The notes: generated from the letters alone by a model not told the origin. Positions 32,500 through 43,144 are shown, numbered from the stretch's first letter. The stretch is DNA of 64,000 nt from Cephalopachus bancanus (GCA_027257055.1 JAPVLO010000161.1:2108001-2172000), one strand, 5' to 3'. Program-made: numbers and translations.

Positions 32500-32755
32500 T
32501 TTCTAGGAGAGTACATTTCAAAGAAGTTTCTAGAAACTGGGAAAATAAAGATGAACGAGACACAGTCCTTTCCTTTGAGGAACTTGAAGTCTATTTTACT
32601 AGACAGACTGGTTTTTAACAGCTCTAGCAGAGGTATTGGCAAAGTGCTGGGGGAACATACAGGAGAGGGTAATTAACTCTGTCCAGGGCAACAGGACAGC
32701 CTACACATAGCTCACATCTGTAATTGAGTAGAATCCAAAATGCAAGGAGCGGCAC
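32500..32755 (-). repeat. L2 LINE fragment, antisense
   Basis: AGACACAGTCCTTTCCTTTGAGG, AACTTGAAGTCTATTTTACTAGAC and GTGCTGGGGGAACATACAGG match the L2 tail read backwards. Continues beyond the MER5A at 32950. Confidence 0.75.
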
Positions 32756-32764
32756 CTTCCTCTG

Positions 32765-32945
32765 GTGGTTCTCAACCTTCCCTTGAATTTGAATAACCTG
32801 AAAGGCTTGTGAAAACCCAGATTCCCAGGCCCCAGGCCGAAAGTTTATGAGTCAGTAGGTCTTGGGGGTGACCCAAGAATTTGCCTTTCTGACAAGTTCC
32901 AGGGAATGTTGATGCCGGTCCAGAGGTCCCACTCTGAGAGCTCTA
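32765..32945 (+). mobile_element. MER5A hAT-Charlie MITE
   Basis: Near complete: TGGTGGTTCTCAACC left end, AATAACCTGAAAGGCTTGTG, CCCAGATTCCCAGGCCCC, GAGTCAGTAGGTCTTGGGGG, AATTTGCCTTTCTGACAAG, and CCCACTCTGAGAGC right end. Splits the surrounding antisense L2. Confidence 0.9.
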
Positions 32946-32949
32946 CTTT

Positions 32950-33710
32950 GCAGGATAGGGGAGAAAGCAGCAAGTGTATGCATTCAAGAATATGAAACAA
33001 CCTGGCTTTCTCAGGGAAGCAAAGGTAGTCTGGCATGATTGGATCAGAGAGTAGTGGTAGACATGCCAAAAGGTGAGGCAAGAAGAGTGGAGGAGCTGGG
33101 GGGTGAATTCTGTACACTTGGAGGACCTTTGAGAGTTTATAGCCTTGAGGAACATGATCCAGCTTGTATTTCCAAAACTATTATTTTGGTATCAGTGTGT
33201 AGAATGGAGTGAGACAGCGGGAGACTAAAGGAAAAAAGACCAGCTTGAAGACGGTTGTTAGAAGCCAGAGGAGAAATCAAGAGACCAGAGCTGGTGCACG
33301 TGCAGTGGAGATACGAAAAAAACAGAGAAATCTTAGGGCACAGAATTAGGTAGCTCTGTGGGGGCCCACACAGGGTATGAGGAAGAAGGAAGGATTAAGT
33401 GTTGCTCCAAGCTTAGCCAGCTCTGATGCCTAGATAGAGAGGTTCCATCAACTGAGAAAGGAATGCAGAGAACAAAACAGATCTGGGGAGAAGAAAACAT
33501 CAGAAACTCAATTTACAATCATTGTGAGGCATTTGTGTTATCCAGCAAGCAGCTGGAAATACAGGACCAGAGCCAAAGAAAGAAGTCAAGGCTAGAGAGA
33601 AAGAGCTGGGTACCCCTGAACACGGGTCCAGGTTACAATCGAGGATGTAGATAAGATGGCCAAAGGAAGACACAATTGGCTGAGGAAAGAACCAGCACAA
33701 AAACCTAACT
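32950..33710 (-). repeat. L2 LINE fragment, antisense (continuation)
   Basis: GGCATGATTGGATCAGAGAG, GGAACATGATCCAGCTTG, GGAAGGATTAAGTGTTGC, TCCAAGCTTAGCCAGC and CAGCAAGCAGCTGGAAATAC are consistent with upstream L2 sequence read backwards. The 63-codon plus-strand frame here is not coding. Confidence 0.7.
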
Positions 33711-33846
33711 TACCTTTTTAAAATGGCTTAGTAATTAAAAAGAAGAAGAGAGAGAGAAGAATGAGGGAAGAGCGCAGAAGCTAAGAGCCAGTTAGACTTA
33801 GTAAAGATTTTTACAGCATCCTGGTACTAACTCTGTCATCTGTGTC

Positions 33847-34517
33847 TGCTGTGGTTTGAATGTATCCCCTCCAAAATTCATGTATTGGAAATTTAATCCC
33901 CAATGTACTGGTGTTAGGAGGTGGGGTCTTTTGGGAGATGTTTAGGCATGAAGGCTTCGCCCTCCTAAATGGATTGATGCCACTATAGTGAGGGGTTGTG
34001 GGGGCCAGGTATGGTGGCTTATGCCTGCAATCCCATCACTTTGGTAGGCTGAGCCAGGAGGATCACTTGAGGCCAGGAGTTCAAGACCAGCCTGGACAGC
34101 ACTGTGAGATCTCCTTGCTATACAAAATTTAAAAAAACAAAAAACTAGCTAGGTGTAATGATGCGTGCCTGTAGTCCCAGCTACTCGGGAAACGGAGGTA
34201 AAAGGATTGCTTGAGGCCGGGAACTGAAGGCTGCAGTGAGCTATGCTCGCATCACTGCACTCCAGCCTGGGTGAGAGAGCAAGACCTTATGTCAAATAAA
34301 TAAATAAATAAAAATATAAAGGGTTTGTAGAATGGGTTTTCTCGTTCTTGTCCTTCTGTGCCCCACATGTGTGGACATAGCAAGAAAGCCCACACCAGAT
34401 GTTAGAGTCTTGGTCTGAGACTTCCCAGTCTCCAGAATTGTGAGAAATACATTTCTGTTCTTTATAAATTATCCAGTCTATGATATTCTGTTGTAGCAGC
34501 AAAAACCGACTAAGACA
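33847..34517 (+). mobile_element. MST/MLT1-type MaLR LTR split by an AluJ
   Basis: Complete LTR from TGCTGTGGTTTGAATG to CGACTAAGACA. Left part (33847-34002) has CCAAAATTCATGTATTGG and GGTGTTAGGAGGTGGGG; right part (34316-34517) has AGCAAGAAAGCCCACACCAG, CAGTCTCCAGAATTGTGAG and AAATACATTTCTGTTC. TG...CA ends and a near-perfect 5-bp duplication (GTGTC before, GTGTA after) fix it as a solo LTR. Confidence 0.9.
34003..34315 (+). mobile_element. AluJ dimer inside a MaLR LTR
   Basis: GGCCAGGTATGGTGGCTTATG start, AGGAGTTCAAGACCAGCCTGG first arm, A-rich linker, right arm ending CCAGCCTGGGTGAGAGAGCAAGACC, and tail with AAAT units. Approximate target-site duplication AGGGGTTGTG / AGGGTTTGTAG. Confidence 0.93.
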
Positions 34518-34559
34518 GTGTAGCATCACAAACCCCTCTGAGCTTACCCACATTTAAGG

Positions 34560-35045
34560 GGAGGGTATCTGCTGGTCACTATTATCCTCAGGCCCATAGG
34601 TCGCCTACCTTTCCCCATTCTGTTCCCTTCACAGGGGCCAGATTCCTACAAATTACTACATTTCTCAGGCTCCTTTACCAACTGGCTTCTGGCGAATTTG
34701 ACCAAAGGGAGGCACTGGCAGGAGACTGGAGGAAGGAGAGTGGTCAAAGTCAAGTTATTTCTCCCCCTTTTCTTCCCCACCCCCTGTCCCATCTTTGCCT
34801 TCTGTGACTTCTCATCAGACCCCAGCATCTGGTGACATTCCCTCTGTCTCCAATCCCTCCAGCTGTGTGTGGGTGAGAAGTAGCAGCTTGCTGCTGTTGC
34901 TCATCTCTGCAATGACTCACCAGACCGTTTGGTGTTCAGCTCTTCAAATATCTGACAACTAGATCCTCATATTTGCATTTCTTCTATTGAAGTAGCTGCT
35001 GTGGGCTTGGCTGTCCTTGCTGGCCCCTGATTGATAAACGCATTA
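34560..35045 (+). repeat. ancient interspersed repeat, class not named
   Basis: I recognise the order of a common old mammalian repeat (CCAAAGGGAGGCACTGGCAGG, AGACTGGAGGAAGGAGAG, GTTATTTCTCCCCC, AGTAGCAGCTTGCTGCTGTTGC and GGCCCCTGATTGATAAACG) but not its family name. The shape suggests an LTR or DNA transposon relic. Confidence 0.5.
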
Positions 35046-35109
35046 TGATAATACATCAGTTTCTCTCCCCACCGCTTGTTTCAGGCGTCAGAATCTTATT
35101 CAGGCTGGG

Positions 35110-35790
35110 ATTAGTCAAACTGATATTAACAAAGCCTCCCATTAAAAGTTGAGTAGAAAAAGTAATTTTAAAGGAGGCAATAAATAAAGATAAAAGCTGA
35201 AATAAATAAACTGTAAAACATAAAACAGTAGAATGATAAATTATTTCAAATGCTGGGTTTTTTAAATAAGACGACTAATATAAACAGATCTTTGACAAAT
35301 ATAATTAAGGGAACTTTTTAAAATTAGAAATGAGAAAGGAGATAGGACAATTTACAAAAAGTAGTTTTTCCCCTAAATCCAAAGAGGAGGTGATGCCAAT
35401 AAGCTGAAATCCTCAATGAAATGAGTAATTTCTAGAAAGATATAGATTACAAAAAATAATCCAAGAAATATAAATCTAGACAGAATAACAACTAAGGAAG
35501 ATATTGAGAAAATCATCCAATAACAACCCCAAAAATACAACTGGTTCCAAGATTTCTACAAGAACAATTTTTATACTTTTAAGAGACAGATAATTTCCAT
35601 GTTGTATAAAACATGCAAAGTGCAAAAAGAGATGAGTAGCTTCATGCCTATTAGGCAAGCATGAACTTCTTTCTAAAGCCTGATAAAGACAAAACACACA
35701 AAAAGAAAACTATAGGCACAGATCACATGTGAATATGGATAGGAAAAGTTCAAAAGAAAATTCTAACCTCTAAAAAGGAACTTGTTTTAT
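35110..35790 (+). mobile_element. L1 (L1M-type) ORF2 fragment
   Basis: A-rich sense strand matching L1 ORF2 nucleotide order: TGCTGGGTTTTTTAAATAAG, GAAATGAGAAAGGAGATAGG, GATGCCAATAAGCTGAAATCC, GATATTGAGAAAATCATCC, GCCTGATAAAGACAAAACAC and AAGAAAACTATAGGCAC. Many stops and indels; no intact frame. Confidence 0.82.
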
Positions 35791-35884
35791 TGTATTGCTT
35801 CAAATCTTTCAAGGGAAGATAAGAGGGTTTGGGGGGGAGAGGAGGGAATTGTAACAGCTTTACTGAGTTATAATTCTCACACCA

Positions 35885-35986
35885 TAAAAAATATAGAACA
35901 CTTCACAAATGTGTGCCATCCTTATGCAAGGGCCACGCTAATTTCCTCTGTATCGTTCTAACTTTAGTATCTATGCTGCTATGAGC
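35885..35986 (-). pseudogene. RNU6 pseudogene: U6 spliceosomal snRNA pseudogene
   Basis: Reverse complement of nearly the whole U6 snRNA. On the plus strand it reads from the A-rich 3' end (ATATAGAACACTTCAC) through GCCATCCTTATGCAAGGGCC, ACGCTAATTTCCTCTGTATCG, TTCTAACTTTAGTATC and TATGCTGCT near the 5' end. The ACAGAGA-box region survives in altered form as a minus-strand ACAGAGGAAA. About fifteen or more substitutions and a damaged 5' end make a functional gene very unlikely. I saw no clear upstream U6-type promoter on the minus-strand 5' side and no clean target-site duplication. It lies between two L1 segments on the opposite strand, so it is not a simple U6-L1 chimera. Confidence 0.92.
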
Positions 35987-36002
35987 TAAATGAACACGGA
36001 AG

Positions 36003-36490
36003 GTTGATCACTTTACAAGTAAAGTTGAAAGAACAAAGGATGGATGACTTGAATGTTATCAAAGTAAACAAATACTTGACAAAACTCACAAAGCCAAAAT
36101 CAAAGGGAAACTATCTGGAGAGAACATTCACAATACATATAGCAAAAAGTTCCTCTCAGTGTTATGTAAAGAAGTTGAAAATGTGGATACAAAAAAGTCA
36201 GTCTCCAATACGTAAACTGGCAAAGAACTTGAGAAGATAATTCATGAAAAAAAAGAGATGCTGCAAGTAAGCAAGCATGTGTAAAACTGTTCAACTTTAT
36301 TTGTTATCAAACCAATGCCCACTCAAACAATGTCGTCATGTCATATCATATCCCACTATATCAGAAAATGTTAGAAGTTATCCAGTGTTACAACACTGTG
36401 GAAAATTAGTCAACTCATATGCTGTTGGTATCCATATAAACTTCCTTTTGGCAATACACATCAAGAATCATCTTAAAAATTCATAATATC
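36003..36490 (+). mobile_element. L1 (L1M-type) 3' region fragment
   Basis: AAGTAAACAAATACTTGAC, GGCAAAGAACTTGAGAAG, AATTCATGAAAAAAAAGAG, CTCATATGCTGTTGGTATCC and CTTTTGGCAATACACATC are consistent with an old L1 3' end in sense. May belong to the same L1 as 35110-35790. Confidence 0.68.
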
Positions 36491-36508
36491 TTTATCCTAA
36501 GGAATTTT

Positions 36509-36794
36509 TTTTTTGAGTTGGAGTCTCACACTGTCACCCAGACTTGGGTGCAGTGGCCGCTCCTGGCCACTGCAGCCTCGACCTGCTGAGCTCCGGCGAT
36601 CCTTCTGCCTCAGCCTTTCAAGTAGCTGGAACTACAGGCGCGCGCTACCACGCCCAGCTAGTTTTTGATTTATTGTAGAGATGAGGTCTCGCCAAGTTGC
36701 CCAGGCAAGGATCTCGAACCCGTGGGCTCAGGCAATCCACTCACCTTGGCCTCCCAAAGCGCTGGGATTACAGGCTGAGCCACCAAGCCCGGCC
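36509..36794 (-). mobile_element. lineage-specific Alu, antisense
   Basis: Perfect 16-bp target-site duplication TATCCTAAGGAATTTT at 36493-36508 and 36795-36810. Retains ACTTGG (antisense CCAAGTTG) and ends AAGCCCGGCC. The right-arm hairpin (36550-36573) is fully complementary. Confidence 0.96.
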
Positions 36795-36957
36795 TATCCT
36801 AAGGAATTTTTTAAAGTTTTTTAAAAAACTACATGAAATGTTCATTTCAATGTCATTCTAACAACCAAAATGAATAATTAAATACATAAAATATACTCTG
36901 CCTCTAACAACAGGGGGATTATTAAGGAAGGATTATAAATTATTGTTTATGATTGTT

Positions 36958-37250
36958 CTTGAGTTGGAGTCTCACTCTGTCACCCTCTGTCGCCCAGGCT
37001 GGAGTGCAGTGGCACACTCACAGCCACCCCAGTGTCAACCTGCTGGGCCCCAGCAGTCCTTCCACCTCAGCCTTCCAAGTAGCCGGAACTACAGACATGT
37101 GTTTCTATGCATGGCTAATTTTTTATTTTATTGTAGAGACGAGGTCTCGCCAAGTTGCCCGGGCTGGTCTCAAACCCGCGGGCTCAGGCAATCCACTCGC
37201 CTCCAGCTCCCAATGTGCTGGGATTACAGGCTGAGCTACTGAGCCTGCCC
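36958..37250 (-). mobile_element. lineage-specific Alu, antisense, early form
   Basis: GAGTTGGAGTCTCACTC tail side with a duplicated CTGTCACC/CTGTCGCC, right arm CAGTGGCACACTCACAGCC, and TTTTATTTTATTGTAGAGACG. Here the first arm pairs GCGGG with GACCAG, so the T-arm stem is only half built. Approximate target-site duplication around TTATAAAT. Confidence 0.92.
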
Positions 37251-37269
37251 TATTTATAAATATTTTTTA

Positions 37270-37425
37270 AAATACAGTTTGTCAAACACATTTACCCTTT
37301 TAGTCTGAAACAGTCCCATGAGATAGGTAGGAATTACTGAGATTCAGAAAAATTAAGTGAATTATGCAAAATAACACAACCAGCAGCCCTAGGACACCTA
37401 CTACCAAATCTCATGTTCCATGCTA
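37270..37425 (-). mobile_element. MIR SINE, antisense
   Basis: CCCATGAGATAGGTAGGAATTAC, GATTCAGAAAAATTAAGTG and AAAATAACACAACCAGCAG in reverse-complement MIR order. Confidence 0.75.
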
Positions 37426-37439
37426 AAGGAGGTGGTTGT

Positions 37440-37605
37440 AAATATCTGCGCTCAGCCTCGGTTTCCCCATCTATAAAATAGGGCAAATAAGCATATCTAA
37501 AGAGTGATGACGAGGATTAAATGAAGCTCTTCAATGGTTGTGAAGCTCTTAGCACAAGATGGGGCACACAGCCAGTACTCCGTAAATTATTAGGAACTGA
37601 ATACC
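37440..37605 (+). mobile_element. MIR SINE
   Basis: CTCAGCCTCGGTTTCCCCATC, TATAAAATAGGGCAAATAAG, GACGAGGATTAAATGAAGC and TCTTAGCACAAGATGGGGC. Tail-to-tail neighbour of the preceding antisense MIR, so two separate insertions. Confidence 0.85.
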
Positions 37606-37867
37606 GCATGTTCTGACTCACAGCAGATCCCAACCACTGGTCACATGAGCAGAGGGGTGGGATTGTCAGATGCTGAACACTGCTGGGAAGGAGTCAGAAG
37701 GCGGGGGGGCAGCACATGGCAACACACTGGTACCTGGTACACTATCAGGGGAAGACAAGGTCAACCAGAAGCCCAAACTTAACCAGCATACAAGTTACTC
37801 ATGCAGTAAATTCTCACGTGTATCCCACAACCCAAATAAGAAAATAAAATAAAATATTTTTAAAAAG

Positions 37868-38197
37868 AAAGCCAGATGCAGTGGTGCATGCCTATAATCC
37901 CAGCAATTTGGGAAGCTGAGGAGGGCAGATTGCTTGAGCCCAGGAGTTTGAGACTAACTTGGGCAACATGGCAAAGTCTTGTCTCTGCAAAAAAAAAATC
38001 AAAAAATTAGCTGGGCATGGTGGCGTGCTCCTGTAATCCCAGTTACTTGAATGCTGAGGTAGAAGGATCACCTGAGTCCAGGAAGTTGAGGCTGCTGTGA
38101 GCCATAATTGTTGTGATCACACCATTGCACTCCAGCCTGGGTGACAGAGTGAGACCCCGACTCAGCAAATAAAATAAAATAAACAAAAAATAAAAAA
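37868..38197 (+). mobile_element. AluJ dimer
   Basis: AAGCCAGATGCAGTGGTGC start, AACTTGGGCAACATGGC first arm, A10 linker, CTGGGCATGGTGGCGTGCTCC right arm, CTGGGTGACAGAGTGAGACC end and an AAAT-rich tail. Confidence 0.92.
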
Positions 38198-38199
38198 AA

Positions 38200-39265
38200 A
38201 TAGAATAAGGTATCACTTCAAATGGATAGACACTCTGTTTACAGCAATGTAAACATGACTGCAACTGAACAAGGACTAGAAGGAGCAAAGAATAATGAAA
38301 ATTTGGCCAATGTGTGAACAAGGCAAGAGTATCAATTGCTTTTCTCTTTGGAATTATTTTGGTTTTAATACACATAGAAATCTGGTGGAAAACATATTTA
38401 AATCTACCAAAATCCACTCTAATAAACTGGCACCTCTTGGGAAGCCTAATAGTAAATCCAGGATCTCTGCATCTAAGATATTTGAAATAGTAAACTCAGC
38501 ATATGTGAACCCTGGGAACACCATGTGGCATGTGGGACCAACTCCCTGATGACACTGCTTCACTTGCCCAAGACCAAAGAGGTATTTATTGACCTCAATA
38601 ATCTGGTAGTGTTAGTCATTCAGTCTTCCTTAAATATGAAGCTTTTTTCTTAAACCTAAGACTCAGAAGCAAATCAGGCAAATCTGGTTAGTAAGAAAGA
38701 AAATGGGCCCAAGTTCAGTCCTGATAAACAGCAACATTCCAGGGAAGCTGCTTTGATCTGCAGGACCAGGAAGAGAGTGGTCACTGTTCTCTTTTCGTTA
38801 TGTAGGCAGAACCTACCGTCAATGGGCAGGAAAGAGTTAGACAACATTGCCCCCAGATTTGTTTAAATCTGCAAATGGGGGAAAATGCAAGCTCCAGAGT
38901 GATAGGCTCCGAGGTAATGAGGGAAAGGCCTAGAAGCATCCTTAGGTATTTTTCTTCCCAAGAGTCAGTGAGGCTTGAAAATCTTCACTCACTCCAAAGC
39001 CACGGGTGGAAAGTTACTTCACTCTCAGCTCCTGCATTGTCACAGACTTGTGAAGGACAAATTAGAATATGTGTAACTGAGAGGCAGAAATGCAGTTGAT
39101 CCAAGTTGAGCTTCTGTTGTGAGCAAGTGTCTACATGACTCAGAACTTGTGCCGTTAGTATATGAGTTCCAATAAAAGAAGCGACAAGTTCAGCAAAGGA
39201 CATAAATTCAGAAGAGAAATATCAGCGAATGACACAAAACGTCCCATGACCATAGGCTGAAACAC
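38200..39265. other. unassigned non-coding sequence
   Basis: About 1 kb with no recognisable repeat. Frames of up to 124 codons cross it but one ends in the AluJ, and none shows a known domain. Confidence 0.45.
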
Positions 39266-39269
39266 ACTG

Positions 39270-39665
39270 AGCTTAGACTTATATGTCCAAAGTTTAAAGT
39301 CATATGCCACTTGAGGTGCCAAACAGGCATCTCAAACTTAATAGGTCAAACGCAGAACTCCAGGTGTTTGCTCTTACTTGCTCTGCCCACAGTCTTTCCG
39401 TTTCAGGTAGGGGCAACACCATCACTATCCTTCCAGGCCTTCTGCTGGAGTCTCTACCTCTCCTCTTTATCTTATATCTCACATCAAATCTATCAGAAAA
39501 TCCCATTGGTCCTATCCTCAAGATATATACAAATCCCTCCTCTTCACATCACCTCCACATCAAGCCATCACCATCCCTTGCCTAACTCTTTTGTATCACC
39601 TCTTAACTGGTCTCCCCACATCCCCTTGAACTCTCTTCTTGGTACAGAGACCAGAGGGCTCTTCT
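39270..39665 (+). repeat. L2 LINE fragment
   Basis: CTTGAGGTGCCAAACAGGC, ATCTCAAACTTAATAGGTC, AACGCAGAACTCC, CAAATCTATCAGAAAATCCC and CTTAACTGGTCTCCCCAC are the sense L2 sequence upstream of the terminal part. Confidence 0.72.
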
Positions 39666-39679
39666 TGAAACCTAAGAGG

Positions 39680-40663
39680 GGCAACACAATAAAAGAACAA
39701 ATCTATAAAAGAGCTGATAAATTGGATGTTATCAAAATTAAAATCTGCTCTTCAAAAGACGCTGTTAAAATAATAAAAGACAAGTCACAGATTTGGAAAG
39801 AATATTTGCAAAGCCTGTATCTGACAAAGGATATGTATCCAGAGTCAATTGTAAAACCTTCAAAATTCAATGATAGGAAAATAAGTAACCCAAATTTTTT
39901 TAAAGGGCAAACAATTTGAACACATATATACCAAAGAAGAGGTATGGATGACAAATGAGAACATGAAAAGATACTCAACATGAGTAATCCTCAGGGAAAT
40001 GCAAATTAAAACCACAATAAGATACCACTATCAAGCTATTAGAAATACTGAAATTAAAATAATTATACCAAATGTTAGCAAGAGAGTGGAAGAACTGGAT
40101 CTCACATACTGGTAGTGGGGATATAAAACAGCACAATCACATTGGAATATAGTCTGGCAGTTTCTTAAAAAATTAAGCCTATACCCTTCTTATGATCTAG
40201 TCATTCTACTCCTAGGTATTTATCGCAGACAGTAGAAAGCATATGTCTGTATAAAGACTAGTCTATGAATGCTCATAGCAGCTTCATTTCTAGTAACCAA
40301 AACTAGTAACCAAAAACTAGAAGCAACCCAAACATCCAGAAAAATTAGATAAACAAATTGTGGCATTTTCATACAATGAAATACTACTTGGCAGTAAAAA
40401 GGAATGAATTATTGATACAACATGGACGAACGTCAAAATAATTATGCTGTGGGAAAGAGATTAGAACCAAAGAGAAAGAGAATGAGAGAGATAACAGAAA
40501 GCAGGTCAATGGCTACCTGGAGACCAGTGACTAAGCAGGAAGGAAAGATCACAAAGAGACACACGGAAATCTTTGGGAGTCCTGAATGTGTTCACTATCT
40601 TTATTGTGGTGATGGTCTCACAGGTATGTATATATTTAAATATGTATCAAATTGCCACAAGCA
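39680..40663 (+). mobile_element. L1 (L1M-type) 3' end, first of three
   Basis: Contains the ORF2 C-terminal and 3' UTR signatures: AAATTGGATGTTATCAAAATT, CTGCTCTTCAAAAGACGCTG, GAAATGCAAATTAAAACCAC, TGCTCATAGCAGCTTCATTTC and GGCATTTTCATACAATGAAATAC. The 202-codon frame at 39311-39919 joins the upstream L2 to this L1 and is not a gene. Confidence 0.9.
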
Positions 40664-41685
40664 ATAATAGAAAAATTGAACTACATCAAAATGAGAAACT
40701 TCTGTATGTCAGAGGAACCAATGAATAAAGTGAAAGGGCAACCTACTGAATCGGAGAAAATATTTGCAAATAATATATCTAATAAGTGGTTAATATCCAG
40801 AATATAAAAAGAACTCCTACATCTCAACAACAGCAAAGAAGATACAATTTTAAAATGGGCAAAGGACTTGAATAGACATTTCTACAAAGAAGATATACAA
40901 ATGACCACCAAGCACACGAAAAGATGCCCGGTATCACTAATTATTAGGGGAATGTAAATCAAGTCACAATGAGTTACCACCTCACACTCATTAGGATAGC
41001 TACCATGAAAGAAAGAAAGTAACAAGTGTTAGCAAAGATAATGGAGAAATTGGAAGGTGCCTCTTGGTAGGAATGTAAAATCGTGCAGCTGCTATGGAAA
41101 ACAGTATGGCAGCTTCTCAAAAACTTAAAAATAAAATTACCATATGATCCCAGCAATTCCACTCCTGGGTATATACCAAAATAATTGAAAGCAGGGTCTC
41201 CAAGAGATATTTATACACCCATATTTATAGCAGCATTATTCACAATCACAAAAAGGCAGAAGCAACTCAAGTGTCCACCGACAGATGAATGCATTAAAAA
41301 ATGTGGCATAGCATATACATATTATAATGCAAGGAAAATTCTGTCACATGCTACAGCATGGATGAAGCTTGAGAATATTGTGCCACATGAAATAAGCCAG
41401 TCACAAAAAGACAAAGACTGGATGATTCCACTTATATGAGATTTCTAGAGTAGTCAAATACATAAAGAGAGAAAATAGAATGGTGGCTGCCAGGGGCTGA
41501 GGAAGGGAAGTTGTTGTTTAACAGGTATAGAGTTTTCTGTTTGCAAGATAAGGAGTTCTGGAAATTGGTTACACAACAACATAAATAGTCAACACTACTG
41601 AACCATACACTTAAAAATGGCTGAGATGGTAAATGTCATGGTAAGTGTATTTTACCACAACTAAAAATGTTTTAAGTACCAATTG
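40664..41685 (+). mobile_element. L1 (L1M-type) 3' end, second of three
   Basis: Restarts at the equivalent upstream point (AAAATTGAACTACATCAAAATG) and runs through TGGGCAAAGGACTTGAATAG, CTCACACTCATTAGGATAGC, CCCAGCAATTCCACTCCTGG, GGTGGCTGCCAGGGGCTG and GTACCACAACTAAAAATG-like 3' sequence. Same strand as its neighbours. Confidence 0.92.
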
Positions 41686-41689
41686 CACA

Positions 41690-41865
41690 CTTTAAATATG
41701 TGTAATCTAAGAGGGGGACAAGAGAAAACTTTTGGGAGTGATGTATAAGTTTATGGCATTGAGAGTGACACTCATTTGATGGTTTCACAGGTGTATACAT
41801 ATCTCCAGACACATCAGATTTTATATATTAAATATCTACAGCTTAAAAATAAATAAATAAATGCC
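41690..41865 (+). mobile_element. L1 3' terminal fragment, third of three
   Basis: AACTTTTGGGAGTGATGTATAAG, GATGGTTTCACAGGTGTATAC, ATATCTCCAGACACATC and TTATATATTAAATATCTACAGC, with an AAATAAAT tail, match only the last part of an L1 3' UTR. Confidence 0.8.
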
Positions 41866-41904
41866 ATTTGCCCTATGTTGCTTCTATCTTAACAAAGTTG
41901 TTTT

Positions 41905-42189
41905 GTTTTTTGTTTTGTTTTTTGAATCAGAGTCTCATTCTGTCGCCCAGGCTGGAGTGCAGTGGCACACTCACGGCCACCCCAGTGTTCGACCTGCTAG
42001 GCTCAGGCGGTCCTTCTGCCTCAGCCTTCCAAGTAGCTGGAACTACAAGCGCACGCTACCACCCCCAGCTAATTTTTTGATATATTGTAGAGACAAGGTC
42101 TCACCAAGTTGCCCAGGCTGGTTTCGAACCCCTGGGCTGAGGCAATCCCAAAGTGCTGGGATTACAAGCTTGAGCCACAGCGCCCGGCC
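41905..42189 (-). mobile_element. lineage-specific Alu, antisense, early form
   Basis: Tail side TTTTGTTTTTTG, GAATCAGAGTCTCATTC, right arm CAGTGGCACACTCACGGCC, TTTGATATATTGTAGAGAC and 5' end CACAGCGCCCGGCC. Target-site duplication of 15 bp with one mismatch: TAACAAAGTTGTTTT (41890-41904) and TACCAAAGTTGTTTT (42190-42204). Contains an internal deletion near the 5' end (AATCCCAAAGTGC). Confidence 0.95.
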
Positions 42190-42239
42190 TACCAAAGTTG
42201 TTTTTAATTTTTTTAATTCAATATTTTAAAACTATGTGG

Positions 42240-42845
42240 AATCATATACCTCCTCTGCTCTAAACCTTCCATAGGCTTCCCACTTCACTCAGAGCAAAAG
42301 CCCACGTCCTTGAAATGACCTACAAGGCAGTACTGAGCTGGTCCTGAAGCCAAGGTCCCCTCCTTCCCATTTCTCTCCCCCTTACTCATGCCAGGTCAGC
42401 TACACCAGCCTCCTTGCTGTTTTTCAGACACACCAGGTACACTCCTGGGGCATTTACATGTGCTATTCGCTTTTGCCTGGAAAGCTTTTCCCCCAGGTAG
42501 CTTCACAGCTCACTTCCTCACCTCTTTCAAATCTTTACTCAAATGTCACCCTCTCAGTGGGGCCTTCCCTGCCATGGTATGTAAAACTGAAATGCTCCTC
42601 CACCCTGTAAGTCTCTACCCTCCTTCCCTGCTTTAATTTTCTACAGAGTACGTATCACTAATATACCACGTTTTACTTATTCGTTTTGTCTTTGTCTCTC
42701 CCCACTAGAACGGAGCTCAGAAAGACAAGCATTGTTTTATAACTTTGTTCAAGGATTATAACCCCAGCAACTGGGACAGAGTAAGTGTTCAATAAATATT
42801 TGTTGAATAAATGAATGAGCAAATGAATAAATGCATGAAGAAAGG
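42240..42845 (+). repeat. L2 LINE 3' end, nearly complete tail
   Basis: Very clear L2: AACCTTCCATAGGCTTCCC, GACCTACAAGGCAGTACTGAGC, CAAATGTCACCCTCTCAGTGG, GGCCTTCCCTGCC, CCCCACTAGAACGGAGC and GTGTTCAATAAATATTTGTTG, ending in an AATGAATAAA tail. Antisense Alu lies just upstream. Confidence 0.95.
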
Positions 42846-42954
42846 AACATTATCTGATCTTGACAACCAAGTGTAAGGATCCTTTATGAAGGCACCTCCA
42901 CCCAGTCTACATGGCTTAACTTTGTATTATACTTAATGGTCTAAAAAGCTCTCT

Positions 42955-43140
42955 GCACAGACTTGATCTTTTACAGTCCTCACACTAATTCTCGTATATG
43001 ACGCCATATCATCCCCTTTCTACCAGTAGGTTGAGGCTCAAGAAGGCTATCTTAATTCAAGATTACATGGGCTGCAGATGACCAAGTCTGCATTTAAGCC
43101 AAGCATTTGCCATCAGCCACCAAATCCCGCGATGCCACTC
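42955..43140 (-). mobile_element. MIR SINE, antisense
   Basis: CTTTTACAGTCCTCACACTAATTC, GGTTGAGGCTCAAGAAGGC and AAGATTACATGGGCTGCAG in reverse-complement MIR order. Confidence 0.65.
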
Positions 43141-43144
43141 AGAG

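Noticed and set aside
39311..39919. Longest open frame in the window, 202 codons
   Set aside because: It starts in an L2 fragment and runs into an L1 3' region; the protein has no domain, and the frame crosses the boundary of two unrelated repeats.
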